Source: Sulfuritalea sp. (GTDB taxonomy: Bacteria; Pseudomonadota; Gammaproteobacteria; Burkholderiales; Rhodocyclaceae). From it: a stretch of DNA of 64,000 nt. The stretch covers positions 62,001-126,000 of the forward strand of contig NZ_JAFLDR010000007.1 in assembly GCF_017302275.1 (NCBI RefSeq). Direction: 5' to 3'. The notes below the pieces were generated by a model. It did not search any database. It had not been told where the DNA came from and saw only the letters and a list, made by a program, of their open reading frames with translations. The position numbers were made by a program, and so were the translations under genes. Shown here piece by piece: positions 29,495 to 38,367 of the stretch; within the stretch, counting starts at the first letter, position 1; the number at the start of each line of letters is the position of its first letter.

Positions 29495-30073
29495 TCAGGC
29501 CTTCGGCTTGGCCGCGGGACCGACACCCAGCGCCTGCCAGCCCTCAAGACCCAGCGCACGCATGGTTTCGATGTTGCGCAGGTAGATCCCGGACGCGTCC
29601 GGAAACGCCGCCGTGGCGCGCGCCAGGCTGGCTTCGCGGATCAGGTGCAGGGTCGGATAGGGCGCGCGGTTGGTGTGGTTGGCGATGTCGTCCGCGTCGG
29701 CATCGGCGAACACGTAGTCGGGATGGAAGCTGGCCACCTGCAGGATGCCGACCAGGCCGTGGCTGCGCAGCACGACTTCGACCAGGTCGAGGAAATCGAT
29801 GAAGTCGTCGAAATCGGTGAGGGCTGACGGCGTCATGAGCAGGGTCATGTCGACCTCGTCGGGCGCCACATCGACCAGGAACTTCAACTCGCTTTCCAGC
29901 GCATCGAGCAGTTCGTCCGTGGTCTGCGCCGGGCTGACCACGAAGCGCACCAGTTCCTTGACGTGCACGCTCTTGGCGAAGGGGCACAGGTTGAGGCCGA
30001 TCACGGCCCGCTCCAGCCACTTGCGGGTCACGGCAATGATCCCGGCGTCGCTGGCAACCGACATCGCGTTCAT
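29495..30073 (-). CDS. DUF1415 family protein
   Basis: 192 residues from MNAMSVASDAGIIAVTRKWL. The family signature is AVIGLNLCPFAKSVHVKELV near the N-terminus, then GILQVASFHPDYVFADADAD. The conserved Cys in NLCPFA is present. Function unknown; frequently next to translation or RNA genes, here between dbpA and arfB. A dispersed-repeat copy lies 20 bases upstream of the start. Confidence 0.88.
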   Translation of the reverse strand: MNAMSVASDAGIIAVTRKWLERAVIGLNLCPFAKSVHVKELVRFVVSPAQTTDELLDALESELKFLVDVAPDEVDMTLLMTPSALTDFDDFIDFLDLVEVVLRSHGLVGILQVASFHPDYVFADADADDIANHTNRAPYPTLHLIREASLARATAAFPDASGIYLRNIETMRALGLEGWQALGVGPAAKPKA

Positions 30074-30092
30074 GGGCGGCGGAATTCCAGAA

Positions 30093-30112
30093 GTCGGCGC
30101 TGGTGACACGGC
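30093..30112 (+). repeat. Dispersed bipartite repeat, copy 7
   Basis: N7 = TGGTGAC, preceded by AGAA. It occupies the 41-base gap between the dbpA stop and the DUF1415 start. Confidence 0.9.
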
Positions 30113-30114
30113 GT

Positions 30115-31530
30115 TCAGCCGCCGCGGTCGGACAGCAGATGCACCTTCACCTTCTTGCCCTTGACGGTACCGGCCGAGAGCCTGCGCAGGGCGTCCTGCC
30201 CGATGTTGCGCGCGACCGCCACGTAGGTGGTCGTGTCGGTGACCTTGATCTTGCCGATCTGTTCCTTGGCAAACCCGGCCTCGCCGGTCAGCGCCCCCAG
30301 CACGTCGCCGGGGCGGAGCTTTTCCTTGCGCCCGCCGAGGATCAGCAGCGTGACCATGGGTGGCAGCAGGCGCGCGTTCGACGCCTCCTGCAATTCGCTC
30401 ATGGCATGCCATTCGACCTCCTGGCCCAGCGTCGTCACGATGTTGCGCACGCGCGCCATCTGGTTGCCACTGACCAGGCTGAAGGCCCAGCCTTCCTGGT
30501 CGACGCGCCCGGTGCGGCCGATGCGATGCACATGCACTTCGCTGTCCGGCGTGACATCGACGTTGATCACCGCTTCAAGTTGGTCGATGTCCAGGCCGCG
30601 CGCCGCGACGTCGGTCGCGACCAGCACCGAGCAGCTGCGATTGGCGAACTGGATCAGCACCTGGTCGCGCTCGCGCTGTTCCATCTCGCCATGCAGGGCC
30701 AGCGCGACGAAGCCTTCGGCACGCAGGACCTGCAGCAGGTCGCGACACTGCTGGCGCGTGTTGCAGAAGGCCAGGGTGCTGACCGGCCGGTAGTGCCGCA
30801 GCAACACGCCGACTGCCGCGAGGCGCTGTTCGGGCTCGACTTCATAGAAGCGTTGGCGGATCTTGCCTGCCTCGTGCTGCTCGGCGAGCGTGATCTGCAG
30901 CGGATCGCGCAGGAAGGCGCGACTCAGGCTGGCGATGCCTTCGGGATAGGTCGCGGAAAACAGCAGGGTCTGGCGTTCCTTGGGACAGGCCTTGGTGACA
31001 AAGGCGATGTCGTCGTAGAAACCCATGTCCAGCATGCGGTCGGCCTCGTCCAGCACCAGCGTGTCGAGCGCGGCGAGGTCCAGGCTTTCGCGCTGCAGGT
31101 GGTCCATGATGCGCCCCGGCGTGCCGACCACGACATGGGCGCCGTGTTCCAGGCTGGAGATCTGTGGCCGCATCTGGCTCCCGCCGCACAGGGTGAGAAC
31201 CTTGATGTTCTCGGCACCGCGCGCCAGGCGGCGGATTTCCTGGCTCACCTGGTCGGCCAGTTCGCGTGTCGGGCACAGCACCAGAGCCTGCACCGCGAAG
31301 CGGCGCGGATTGAGCCGGGTCAGCAGCGTCAGCGCAAAGGCCGCCGTCTTGCCGCTGCCGGTCTTGGCCTGGGCGATCAAGTCCTTGCCGGCCAGCGCCG
31401 GCGGCAGGCTGGCCGCCTGGATCGGCGTCATCTGCCGGTAGCCGAGTTGTTCGAGGTTGGCGAGCGTTGCAGGGGCCAGCGGCAAGGAAGCGAAGGACGG
31501 GGCGGCGGGAACCGCAGGGGCGGGATTCAT
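30115..31530 (-). CDS. dbpA: ATP-dependent RNA helicase DbpA
   Basis: 471 residues. DEAD-box motifs in order: YRQMTPIQAASLP (Q motif), AQAKTGSGKTAAF (I), PTRELADQ (Ia), TPGRIMDH (Ib), DEADRML (II), SATYPEG (III), HRIGRTGR (VI). The C-terminal 75 residues (RPGDVLGALTGEAGFAKEQI) form the DbpA RNA-recognition domain that binds 23S rRNA hairpin 92. The ATG at 31530 is preferred over a TTG two codons earlier. Confidence 0.94.
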   Translation of the reverse strand: MNPAPAVPAAPSFASLPLAPATLANLEQLGYRQMTPIQAASLPPALAGKDLIAQAKTGSGKTAAFALTLLTRLNPRRFAVQALVLCPTRELADQVSQEIRRLARGAENIKVLTLCGGSQMRPQISSLEHGAHVVVGTPGRIMDHLQRESLDLAALDTLVLDEADRMLDMGFYDDIAFVTKACPKERQTLLFSATYPEGIASLSRAFLRDPLQITLAEQHEAGKIRQRFYEVEPEQRLAAVGVLLRHYRPVSTLAFCNTRQQCRDLLQVLRAEGFVALALHGEMEQRERDQVLIQFANRSCSVLVATDVAARGLDIDQLEAVINVDVTPDSEVHVHRIGRTGRVDQEGWAFSLVSGNQMARVRNIVTTLGQEVEWHAMSELQEASNARLLPPMVTLLILGGRKEKLRPGDVLGALTGEAGFAKEQIGKIKVTDTTTYVAVARNIGQDALRRLSAGTVKGKKVKVHLLSDRGG

Positions 31531-31585
31531 GCGCAATTGTAAGCGACCATCCGGACCCGCAGGCCGCGGCCTGCCGCAAGCCGCG

Positions 31586-32671
31586 TCAGCGTTCGTCGAA
31601 GGAAAGCACCACGCGCTCGGTCAGGGGATGGGCCTGACAGGCCAGGACGAAGCCGTTGGCGACCTCGGCCTTGTCCAGCGCGAAATTACGTTCCATGCGC
31701 ACTTCGCCCTCGATCACCTTGCAGCGGCAGGTGCCGCAGACGCCCGAGGTGCAGGAGAACGGCACTTCCATTCCGGCGGCGGACGCCGCGTCGAGGATGC
31801 TGGGCTGGTCCTTGCGGAAGTCGATCTCGCGCCGCATGCCGTCGCGGATGATGACCACCTTCGCCTGTTCGGCGTCGCCCGGCTGGGCCTCGTGCACCAC
31901 CGCACCGACCGGCGCGCCGGCCGGCAGCGCGACGCCGAAGCGTTCGATATGGATCGCCGCTTCCGGCACACCGGCCGCCAGCAGCGCGGCTTCGGCCTCG
32001 TCGTTCATCTGGAAGGGACCGCAGACATAGACATGGTCAAGAGTCGGCGCCGGCACCACGGCGGCAAGGAACTCGCCGATCTTGTCGCGGTTCATGATGC
32101 CCATGTTGAGCGGCGAATCGGTCGGCTCGTCGGAAAACACGTGCTGCAGCGACAGCCGCGACATGTAGCGGTTCTTCAGGTCTTCGAGTTCTTCCTTGAA
32201 CATGGTCGAGCGCAGCATGCGGTTGCCATAGATCAGGGTGAAGCGGCTCATCGGTTCGCGCGCCAGCACCGTCTTCATGATCGAGAGTATCGGCGTGATG
32301 CCGCTGCCGCCGGCGATGCCGAGGTGGTGGCGCTTCGCCGCCGGCTCGATGGGGACGAAGAAGCGCCCCTGCGGCGCCATGACGCTGATCGTATCGCCGG
32401 GGCGCACGCGCTCGTTGATCCAGTTGGAAAAGGCGCCGCCCTTGACCCGGCGCACGCCGACGCGCAGTTCGCCATCATCGACACCGGCGCAGATCGAATA
32501 CGAGCGGCGCAGGTCCTGGCCGTCGATGTTGGCGCGCAGCGTCAGGTACTGGCCCTGGGTGAAGCCGAAGGTCTCGCGCAGCCCGGGTGGCACGTCGAAA
32601 CTCAGGATGCTGGCCTCGGCGGTGTCGGGTTCGATGGATTTGACCCGCAGGTCGTGAAAAAGAGTGCTCAT
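31586..32671 (-). CDS. paaE: Phenylacetyl-CoA epoxidase reductase subunit
   Basis: 361 residues. An N-terminal FAD-binding ferredoxin-reductase domain (RRSYSICAGVDDGELRVGVR) and NAD(P) domain (HHLGIAGGSGITPILSIMKT) are followed by a C-terminal plant-type 2Fe-2S ferredoxin (FSCTSGVCGTCRCKVIEG, with the last Cys in ACQAHP). It passes NADPH electrons to the PaaA di-iron centre. Last gene of paaABCDE, overlapping paaD by four bases. A dispersed-repeat copy inside encodes VVPAPTL. Confidence 0.95.
   Translation of the reverse strand: MSTLFHDLRVKSIEPDTAEASILSFDVPPGLRETFGFTQGQYLTLRANIDGQDLRRSYSICAGVDDGELRVGVRRVKGGAFSNWINERVRPGDTISVMAPQGRFFVPIEPAAKRHHLGIAGGSGITPILSIMKTVLAREPMSRFTLIYGNRMLRSTMFKEELEDLKNRYMSRLSLQHVFSDEPTDSPLNMGIMNRDKIGEFLAAVVPAPTLDHVYVCGPFQMNDEAEAALLAAGVPEAAIHIERFGVALPAGAPVGAVVHEAQPGDAEQAKVVIIRDGMRREIDFRKDQPSILDAASAAGMEVPFSCTSGVCGTCRCKVIEGEVRMERNFALDKAEVANGFVLACQAHPLTERVVLSFDER
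32043..32062 (+). repeat. Dispersed bipartite repeat, copy 8
   Basis: N7 = CGGCACC, preceded by AAGA. Inside paaE, antisense, where the gene reads AVVPAPTLDHV between the NAD(P)-domain strands. Confidence 0.8.
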
Positions 32672-33180
32672 ATCGGCTTGAAATGTTCGAAGGGCTCGCG
32701 GCAGTCAAGGCAGCGGTGCAGGGATTTGCAGGCCGTGGAACCGAAGGCGGAAAGACGTTCGGTGCGCGCGCTGCCGCAACGTGGACAGGGCACGGCGGCA
32801 GCGCGGCGGCCGACGATGCGGATGGGCACGGCGCCGTCGGCGGCCACCGGGCCGGGCGGCGCGATGCCGTAGTCGAGCAGCTTGCGACGGCCCTCGGCGC
32901 TGATCCAGTCGCTGCTCCAGGCGGGCGCCCGGCGCATGCTCACGCGCGCCGGGCCGAGGCCGGCGGCGGCGATGGCATCGAGCACGCTCTGTTCGATGAC
33001 CTCGGTGGCCGGGCAACCGCTGTAGGTCGGCGTCAGCACGATCTCCAGGCCGTCTTCATGTTCGATGACTTCGCGCACCAGGCCAAGGTCGACCACCGAC
33101 AGTGCCGGCACCTCGGGGTCGAGCACCTCGTTCAGCGCCGCCCAGGCGCTGTCGGCACGGGAAGCGGAGGCGACCGTCAC
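32668..33180 (-). CDS. paaD: Phenylacetyl-CoA epoxidase assembly protein PaaD
   Basis: 170 residues from GTG at 33180, which overlaps the paaC stop (GTGA) and has GGAGG six bases upstream; a second GTG at 33183 is possible. The MIP18/DUF59 domain is seen in LDPEVPALSVVDLGLVREV and PTYSGCPATEVIEQ. The C-terminal zinc-ribbon-like cysteines are in PCPRCGSARTERLS and CKSLHRCLDCREPF. PaaD is needed for epoxidase maturation, probably of an Fe-S or di-iron centre. Confidence 0.93.
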   Translation of the reverse strand: MTVASASRADSAWAALNEVLDPEVPALSVVDLGLVREVIEHEDGLEIVLTPTYSGCPATEVIEQSVLDAIAAAGLGPARVSMRRAPAWSSDWISAEGRRKLLDYGIAPPGPVAADGAVPIRIVGRRAAAVPCPRCGSARTERLSAFGSTACKSLHRCLDCREPFEHFKPI

Positions 33181-33950
33181 CACGCGCCTCCGGGGTAGGC
33201 GCGCTGCAAATACTGCATCTCGGCCAGCAGGTAGCCCATGTGCTCGCTGTGCAGGCCGCGCTTGCCGCTGCTGCGGAAAGTCGGCGCTGGCGGCACGGCG
33301 AGTTTGGCCTCGCCGAGGACTTCGCCGATCTCTGCCAGCCAGGGCTCCTGCAGTTGCGACCAGGCCGGGCCAAGGCCGGCGGCCGTCGCGGCCGCATCCA
33401 CCGCATCGTCCTCGAACAGCTCCGGGATGTAGAGCCAGACCTGGGCCAGGGCGGCTTCGCAGCGACGATGTGATTCGTCGGTGCCATCGCCCAGGCGCAC
33501 CGCCCAGTCGGCGGCATGCTGCTGGTGGTAGCGCGCTTCCTTTAGCGCCTTGCCGGCGATGGCGGCCAGCTCGGCGTCGCTCGAATCGCGCAGCCGCTCC
33601 CACATCAGCTTGAGCCAGGTGGACAACACCAGGTTGCGCAGAATCGTGAAGGCGAAATCGCCGCGCGGCAGCTCGGCCAGCGTCGGATTGCGGTAGTCGA
33701 TCTCGTCGCGCAGGAAGGCGAGCTGGTCTTCGTCGAAACTCTCGCCACTGCGCTGCCCGGCCAACGTCAGCAGGGCGCGCGACTGGCCGATCAGGTCAAG
33801 CGCCATGTTGGACAAGGCGATGTCCTCTTCGAGGATGGGCCCGTGGCCGCACCACTCGCCCAGGCGCTGCCCGGAAATCAAGCAGGTGTCGGCCAGGCGC
33901 AGCAGATAGCTCAGTTCCGGCGCGGCAGGAATCTTGATCGAGGAAATCAT
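33177..33950 (-). CDS. paaC: Phenylacetyl-CoA epoxidase structural subunit PaaC
   Basis: 257 residues, normal length. The ferritin-like partner of PaaA without metal ligands. ISGQRLGEWCGHGPILEEDI and ALDLIGQSRALLTLAG near the N-terminus and KALKEARYHQQHAADWAVRL in the middle match the family. A dispersed-repeat copy encodes AVPPAPTFRSSGKRG near the C-terminus, a region that looks divergent. Confidence 0.95.
   Translation of the reverse strand: MISSIKIPAAPELSYLLRLADTCLISGQRLGEWCGHGPILEEDIALSNMALDLIGQSRALLTLAGQRSGESFDEDQLAFLRDEIDYRNPTLAELPRGDFAFTILRNLVLSTWLKLMWERLRDSSDAELAAIAGKALKEARYHQQHAADWAVRLGDGTDESHRRCEAALAQVWLYIPELFEDDAVDAAATAAGLGPAWSQLQEPWLAEIGEVLGEAKLAVPPAPTFRSSGKRGLHSEHMGYLLAEMQYLQRAYPGGAW
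33280..33299 (+). repeat. Dispersed bipartite repeat, copy 9
   Basis: N7 = TGGCGGC, preceded by GAAA. Inside paaC, antisense; the gene is read LAVPPAPTFRS. Confidence 0.85.
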
Positions 33951-33960
33951 CGGCAGCGCC

Positions 33961-34251
33961 TCACATGTGGTCTACCGAATCCGGCAGCTTGTAGAAAGTG
34001 GGATGGCGATAGACCTTGTCCTCGGCGGGATCGAACAGCATGTCCTTGTCGGACGGATCGCTGGCGACGATCTGGTCGGAGCGCACCACCCAGACGCTGC
34101 TGCCTTCCTGGCGCCGCGTATAGACGTCGCGCGCCATCTGCAGCGCCATCTTCGGATCGGCGGCGTGCAGGCTGCCGCAGTGCTTGTGGTCGAGGCCTGC
34201 CTTGGTACGGACGAAAACCTCCCACAGCGGCCATTCGTTTTCTGTGCTCAT
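33961..34251 (-). CDS. paaB: Phenylacetyl-CoA epoxidase subunit PaaB
   Basis: 96 residues from [20 protein letters not shown], which is the standard PaaB opening. [20 protein letters not shown] and [16 protein letters not shown] complete the signature. Small bridging subunit of the PaaABCE oxygenase. It overlaps the paaA stop region by four bases. Confidence 0.96.
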   Translation of the reverse strand: MSTENEWPLWEVFVRTKAGLDHKHCGSLHAADPKMALQMARDVYTRRQEGSSVWVVRSDQIVASDPSDKDMLFDPAEDKVYRHPTFYKLPDSVDHM

Positions 34252-35252
34252 GCTGCCTCCTTCAAATCGAATTTCCGCGCATGGGCCAGCGCCGCCTCGC
34301 GCACCCACTCGCCTTCCTCCCAGGCCCTGACCCGCGCCGCCAGTCGTTCGCGATTGCAGGGGCCTTCGCCGCCGACCACGCGCCAGAACTCGGACCAGTC
34401 GATGGCGCCGTAGTCCCAGTGCCCGGTTGCCTCGTTCCAGCGCAGGTCCGGGTCGGGGAATGTGACGCCCAATACCTCGGCCTGCTGCATGGCGGCATCG
34501 ACGAACTTCTGCCGCAGCGTGTCGTTGCTGACGCGCTTGATGCCCCAGCGCATGCCCTGCACCGAATTCGGGCTCTGGTCGTCGGGTGGGCCGAACATCA
34601 TGAGACAGGGCCACCACCAGCGATTCACCGCCTCCTGCACCATCGCGCGCTGCGCCTCGGTGCCCTCTTTCATCATCACCAGCAGGCTGTCATAGCCCTG
34701 GCGCTGGTGAAAACTTTCCTCGCGGCAGATGCGCACCATGGCGCGGGCATACGGCGCAAAAGAGCAGCGGCAGATCGGCACCTGGTTCATGATCGCCGCG
34801 CCGTCGACCAGCCAGCCGATGGCGCCGACGTCGGCCCAGGTCAGCGTCGGGTAGTTGAAGATCGAGCTGTACTTGGCCTTGCCCGAATGCAGGGCATCGA
34901 GCATCTGGTCGCGGCTGGTGCCCAGGGTCTCGGCCGCGGCGTAAAGATAGAGGCCGTGTCCTCCCTCGTCCTGCACCTTGGCCAGCAGAATGGCCTTGCG
35001 CTTGAGCGTCGGCGCGCGGGTGATCCAGTTGCCCTCGGGCAGCATGCCGACGATCTCGGAATGGGCGTGCTGGCTGATCTGGCGCAGCAGGGTCTTGCGG
35101 TAGTTCTCGGGCATCCAGTCCTTGGCTTCGATGAACTCGCCGGCATCGATGCGATTGTCGAAGCGTTGCTGCAATTGCGCTTCCTCGGCCGTGCGCAAGG
35201 CCGGTTTGTCGCCGCCCTCCTCGCGCAGGGTGTCCATGGCTTGGGTGTACAT
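34248..35252 (-). CDS. paaA: Phenylacetyl-CoA epoxidase catalytic subunit PaaA
   Basis: 334 residues. The di-iron ligands are expected in [22 protein letters not shown] [19 protein letters not shown] (Glu, His) and [18 protein letters not shown]. It inserts one oxygen atom into the ring of phenylacetyl-CoA. First gene of a tightly packed paaABCDE operon. Other phenylacetate genes (paaG, paaZ, paaK and so on) are not in the window. Confidence 0.97.
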   Translation of the reverse strand: MYTQAMDTLREEGGDKPALRTAEEAQLQQRFDNRIDAGEFIEAKDWMPENYRKTLLRQISQHAHSEIVGMLPEGNWITRAPTLKRKAILLAKVQDEGGHGLYLYAAAETLGTSRDQMLDALHSGKAKYSSIFNYPTLTWADVGAIGWLVDGAAIMNQVPICRCSFAPYARAMVRICREESFHQRQGYDSLLVMMKEGTEAQRAMVQEAVNRWWWPCLMMFGPPDDQSPNSVQGMRWGIKRVSNDTLRQKFVDAAMQQAEVLGVTFPDPDLRWNEATGHWDYGAIDWSEFWRVVGGEGPCNRERLAARVRAWEEGEWVREAALAHARKFDLKEAA

Positions 35253-35405
35253 GGTCCGCTTCCTTTTTTCCGCTGGGTCAATCGGGGATTTAGTGATACA
35301 TTTTTTAATATATCGTCAAATGATATTGTATCATTTAATACTTGTCAATTCAAGTTTCAACCATTTCGACCGGTCGCAGGATCTTCCTGCCACGGCCAGG
35401 TAGTT
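35253..35405 (-). promoter_or_regulatory. paa promoter region with perfect 8-bp palindrome
   Basis: This AT-rich gap holds AAATGATA-TTG-TATCATTT at 35318-35336, a perfect inverted repeat. On the minus strand it is followed at once by TTGACG and an AT-rich spacer, then TATCAC, a plausible sigma-70 promoter for paaA. A dimeric repressor bound to the palindrome would sit at the -35 box. No regulator gene of the paa system is in view. Confidence 0.6.
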
Positions 35406-36473
35406 TCAGGCGAGACACTTCGCGAATATCCGCAAAAAATTCCCACCGACGAATGCTGCGATGTCTTCCTGCCGCAAGCCTGCCTCGCGTATCGCCGCAA
35501 TCAGCGCCGGCAGCGAAGCGATCGACTCCCATCCATCGACCACCCGCGGCAATCCACCACCGCCGTCGGTCCCGAGTCCGCAATGTTCGATCCCGAAACG
35601 CGCCTTCATCAGCACGATTTCCTCGGCCCAGTGCCGCAGCGTGGTCCGCCTGGACTGCTTGCCGGCGTAGGCCAGCGGCCAGGTGCAAATCAGCCCTCCG
35701 GTCCTGACGATCATTTCCATCTCCTGCCAGGTCCTCAAGCGGCGGGAAACCGCGCCATCCTCTCCGGGCAGGACCGGACTGGTGTGCGAATCGATGAGGG
35801 GCGTGTCACTTGCCGAGACGATGCCCTTCAGCGTAGCCGTCCCGGCGTGCGCGACGTCAATCAACATTCCGAGCTTGTTCATGCGTTCCACGACCGCCAA
35901 CCCGAACGGCGTCAACGCACCGTCCGCGCCGGAACGCTGATTGAAACCGAGCTCGTTGTCGCGCTCGTGCAACAGCGTCATGAGGCGCACACCGTGCGCG
36001 TAAAAAACGTCGAGGTTTTCGAGGCGACCTTCCAGCGCATCTCCGCCTTCGACGGCCATCAGGGCGCATGGCATGCGCCGTTGAACGCCTTGTCGCGGAA
36101 GATCGGACGCCTTGCGCACCACGGCGACCCGTCCTTCGCTTTCCAGACGCCGCAGAACCTCCAGCTGGTTCCGCGTATCTCCAAAGGGCATCCCGGTCCG
36201 CCCGCGCATGAAGGTCATGTCCCCGACCGCGGAAAACGAACTCAATGCCATGTTCAGGCGCTGCAAGGTCTCGATTGTCGGCGTGGTGCGATCGAAGGAT
36301 CGGGCGCCGTGCAACTGGTAGGGATGCGCATGCGGATCGGCTATCAGCAGCCCCGCTACGCTGTCGTCGGGAGCGGCGGCAGCCTCCTCTGGCGACATCC
36401 CGAAGCACTGCTTGCCGAATGTCGCAGCCATTCCGGCCACGGCGCAACAATCCAGAAATCGCCTGCGTTCCAT
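35406..36473 (-). CDS. Membrane dipeptidase (M19)-like protein
   Basis: 355 residues from MERRRFLDCCAVAGMAATFG. The start carries a twin-arginine-like RRRFL and a hydrophobic stretch, so export is likely. M19 features: ADPHAHPYQL (first metal ligands), ALMAVEGGDAL (bridging Glu), MLIDVAHAG and LIDSHTSPVLP. These proteins are zinc dipeptidases or related amidohydrolases; several ligands deviate slightly from the renal dipeptidase pattern, so substrate is uncertain. Downstream of the dsr-linked module on the same strand, 175 bases after the TauD-like gene. Confidence 0.8.
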   Translation of the reverse strand: MERRRFLDCCAVAGMAATFGKQCFGMSPEEAAAAPDDSVAGLLIADPHAHPYQLHGARSFDRTTPTIETLQRLNMALSSFSAVGDMTFMRGRTGMPFGDTRNQLEVLRRLESEGRVAVVRKASDLPRQGVQRRMPCALMAVEGGDALEGRLENLDVFYAHGVRLMTLLHERDNELGFNQRSGADGALTPFGLAVVERMNKLGMLIDVAHAGTATLKGIVSASDTPLIDSHTSPVLPGEDGAVSRRLRTWQEMEMIVRTGGLICTWPLAYAGKQSRRTTLRHWAEEIVLMKARFGIEHCGLGTDGGGGLPRVVDGWESIASLPALIAAIREAGLRQEDIAAFVGGNFLRIFAKCLA

Positions 36474-36503
36474 GCCGCCTCCGCACTGATCCAAGACCCC
36501 GCC

Positions 36504-36523
36504 ACCGTATCGCCAGCGCCGAC
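36504..36523 (-). repeat. Dispersed bipartite repeat, copy 10
   Basis: N7 = TGGCGAT; the last base of the right half is T instead of C. It lies 30 bases upstream of the dipeptidase ATG, in the gap after the TauD-like gene. Confidence 0.85.
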
Positions 36524-36648
36524 TTTCGGGACTTCGCCAAGCGCAAGGCAAACTCGGCCGGTCACGACCCGCAGGGCACGAACCATGGTAGCCGGAAAAC
36601 GCAAACCCGGCGTGTCGCCGGGCACTGCCGGCGGCAAACGCCAGCGGA

Positions 36649-37560
36649 TCAGGCGGCAGGCGAGGTGGTCCGTGGCGGCAGGGACGCCACCCGCTCATGG
36701 TAGCGCGCACGGTAAAGCAGGCGGCGCTTTTGCGGCGTCTCGGTGAAGCCGGAGCGGTCGTGCAGCACATTGTTGCAGGCCAGGCCCATGCCGGGTTCCA
36801 GGCGTCCGTGCAGGGTCCACGGCGTGGGTGTCGCCAGCAGTTTGGCGAGCGCCGCGACGGCAGCCTGCGTCGCCGCGTCGGCGCGCCATTCGATGCTGAT
36901 GCTGCGCGCCGTGTAGCGCATGTGCAGGAAGCCCTGGGCGTCAACCGAGAACACCGGCCCCGGCTGCGCGGCGCGGGCGACACCAGTGTCATCCATGCGC
37001 GGCGGGATGGTCATGGCATCGTCCTGCGACAGGGCGCGGATGAAGTCCGGGTTCTCGTCGCGCAGCAGGATGTAGGCGATCTCGTGGTCGAGCAGCTGAT
37101 TCTCGCCGCCGCTGGCGGCGCTTTCCACGCAATGCAGGACCATGCCGCGCACGGTGCGCTCGGGGAGGTTGTAGTAGCCGTCGGTGTGCCATTTGATCGG
37201 CTTGTCGGTATAGGGAATGAATTCCTTGCGCTCGCCGCGTTCCTCGGCGCCGCGCACCGAAATCGGCGAAATCGCGTCGTCGTCGGTCAGCCAGTGGCTG
37301 TCGAGATGGACCAGCCCGAGCTGCCGGCCCAGCCGGCGCGGGATTTCCTTGTCGGCATTGCCGGCGGTAGTGCTGGTGTAGATCGCCATGTTGGCGGTGG
37401 CGCAACGTTCCAGCAGCGCGGCGCGCTCGTCCCTCGTCAGCACGCGCGGATCACCGAGCGCGACGACGATGTCCTCGATGCGGCGCGGCGCCGTATCGAG
37501 CTTGCGTTCACGCCAGGCGGCATAGGCCGCCGCATCGGCCAGGTCGAAGGGATGGCCCAC
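36649..37560 (-). CDS. TauD/TfdA-family Fe(II)/2-oxoglutarate-dependent oxygenase
   Basis: 303 residues. The iron-binding HxD is in IKWHTDGYYNLPER and the distal His with 2-oxoglutarate Arg region in NNVLHDRSGF and KRRLLYRARYH. Family members oxidise small acids, including taurine and other sulfonates. It starts one base before the stop of the 201-aa gene, so it belongs to the leftward module next to dsrA. A role in sulfur metabolism is suggested by context only. Confidence 0.85.
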   Translation of the reverse strand: MGHPFDLADAAAYAAWRERKLDTAPRRIEDIVVALGDPRVLTRDERAALLERCATANMAIYTSTTAGNADKEIPRRLGRQLGLVHLDSHWLTDDDAISPISVRGAEERGERKEFIPYTDKPIKWHTDGYYNLPERTVRGMVLHCVESAASGGENQLLDHEIAYILLRDENPDFIRALSQDDAMTIPPRMDDTGVARAAQPGPVFSVDAQGFLHMRYTARSISIEWRADAATQAAVAALAKLLATPTPWTLHGRLEPGMGLACNNVLHDRSGFTETPQKRRLLYRARYHERVASLPPRTTSPAA

Positions 37561-37561
37561 C

Positions 37562-38167
37562 CTAGTCGCCCGTCACGCCGTGCCGCGAGCGCCGACTTTT
37601 CACGGACTCGGGGTGGAACAAGCCGGCCAGGGTCTTCTGCAGCATGCGGACGGATTCGGGCGATTCGATTTCCATGACTTGGTCCACCGCCCAGAGCCTG
37701 TCCTTCTCGGGCAGGGTTTCCTTGACACAGGCGGCAAAGCAACGGCGAAAACCGAAATCCGGGCCGCCCGCATCGAAACCGAAATCGGCGTACTCGTCGC
37801 TGCGCCGGTTGTAGGTTTCGAAAAAGCCCTGACCGGCTTGGCCCGGCGGCAGGTCCGGCAGCAGGGCCTCGCGGGCTTCCTCCACCATCTCGGCAAGGCG
37901 CCGCACCAGGGCGACGGTGAATTCCGTCCGCTGTTCCGGCGCGAGGTCGTCATGGGCGATGCGGTCGGCGGCCAGCGCAAGAAAGACCAGGTACTCGCAG
38001 ACGAAGTCGAACCAGCCGCGACCGACCTCGATGTCGTAGTCGGCCTGGCGCATGCGCGCGATGGCCTCCTGCGTCAGCTTCCAGGCCAGCATGGCGACCA
38101 CGCTGGCGTGTTCGGCCGCGCCGCGCGGCCGGCCGGAGTGGAAGCTGTTGCGGAGGCGTAGCGCCAT
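37562..38167 (-). CDS. Unknown 201-aa protein in the dsr-linked module
   Basis: 201 residues from MALRLRNSFHSGRPRGAAEH, rich in predicted helices. No catalytic motif or membrane segment. A Cys pair region FGFRRCFAACVKETLPEKDR and acidic DEYADFGFDAGGPDFGFR are the most distinctive parts. The C-terminal KSRRSRHGVTGD is encoded by a dispersed-repeat copy, so the tail may be recent. Its place between the DsrC-like and TauD-like genes suggests a sulfur-related role, but I do not recognise the family. Confidence 0.6.
   Translation of the reverse strand: MALRLRNSFHSGRPRGAAEHASVVAMLAWKLTQEAIARMRQADYDIEVGRGWFDFVCEYLVFLALAADRIAHDDLAPEQRTEFTVALVRRLAEMVEEAREALLPDLPPGQAGQGFFETYNRRSDEYADFGFDAGGPDFGFRRCFAACVKETLPEKDRLWAVDQVMEIESPESVRMLQKTLAGLFHPESVKSRRSRHGVTGD
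37577..37596 (-). repeat. Dispersed bipartite repeat, copy 11
   Basis: N7 = TCGCGGC, preceded by AAAA. At the very 3' end of the 201-aa gene, same strand, giving KSRRSRHGV. Confidence 0.85.
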
Positions 38168-38177
38168 CGGTTTCCCT

Positions 38178-38326
38178 GTTCGAGCGTAGCGAGCTAACTT
38201 AGCCCCCCCGCCCTGGGAAGGGGGCGAAGGCGGGGTTTCGCGGAGCACTGCTCCGCGCCGCCGTAGCCTGCCGGCTGTGCAAAGCCGGCCGTGGAACGGG
38301 GGGTGGGGGCCATCTTTGCTCCCTGA
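38178..38326 (+). repeat. GC-rich dispersed element, copy B
   Basis: Starts GTTCGAGCGTAGCGAGC, passes GGGGGCGAAGGCGGGGTTTCG and GCCGGCTGTGCAAAGCCGGC, ends near GGGGGGTGGGGGCC. Each block has a counterpart in the inverted copy D at 53022-53195. It fills the gap between the 201-aa gene and the DsrC-like gene. Confidence 0.75.
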
Positions 38327-38367
38327 GGGAGGCTATTAGCCCCGCTCCGCGGGGCTAATAGCCTCCC
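38327..38367. terminator. Perfect 19-bp hairpin at the 3' end of the DsrC-like gene
   Basis: GGGAGGCTATTAGCCCCGC (38327-38345) and its exact reverse complement (38349-38367) are separated by three bases. The right arm covers the last four codons and stop of the DsrC-like gene. A smaller hairpin CTCCCTGAGGGAG overlaps its left end. There is no T-run, so it may stabilise or attenuate rather than terminate. Confidence 0.7.
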
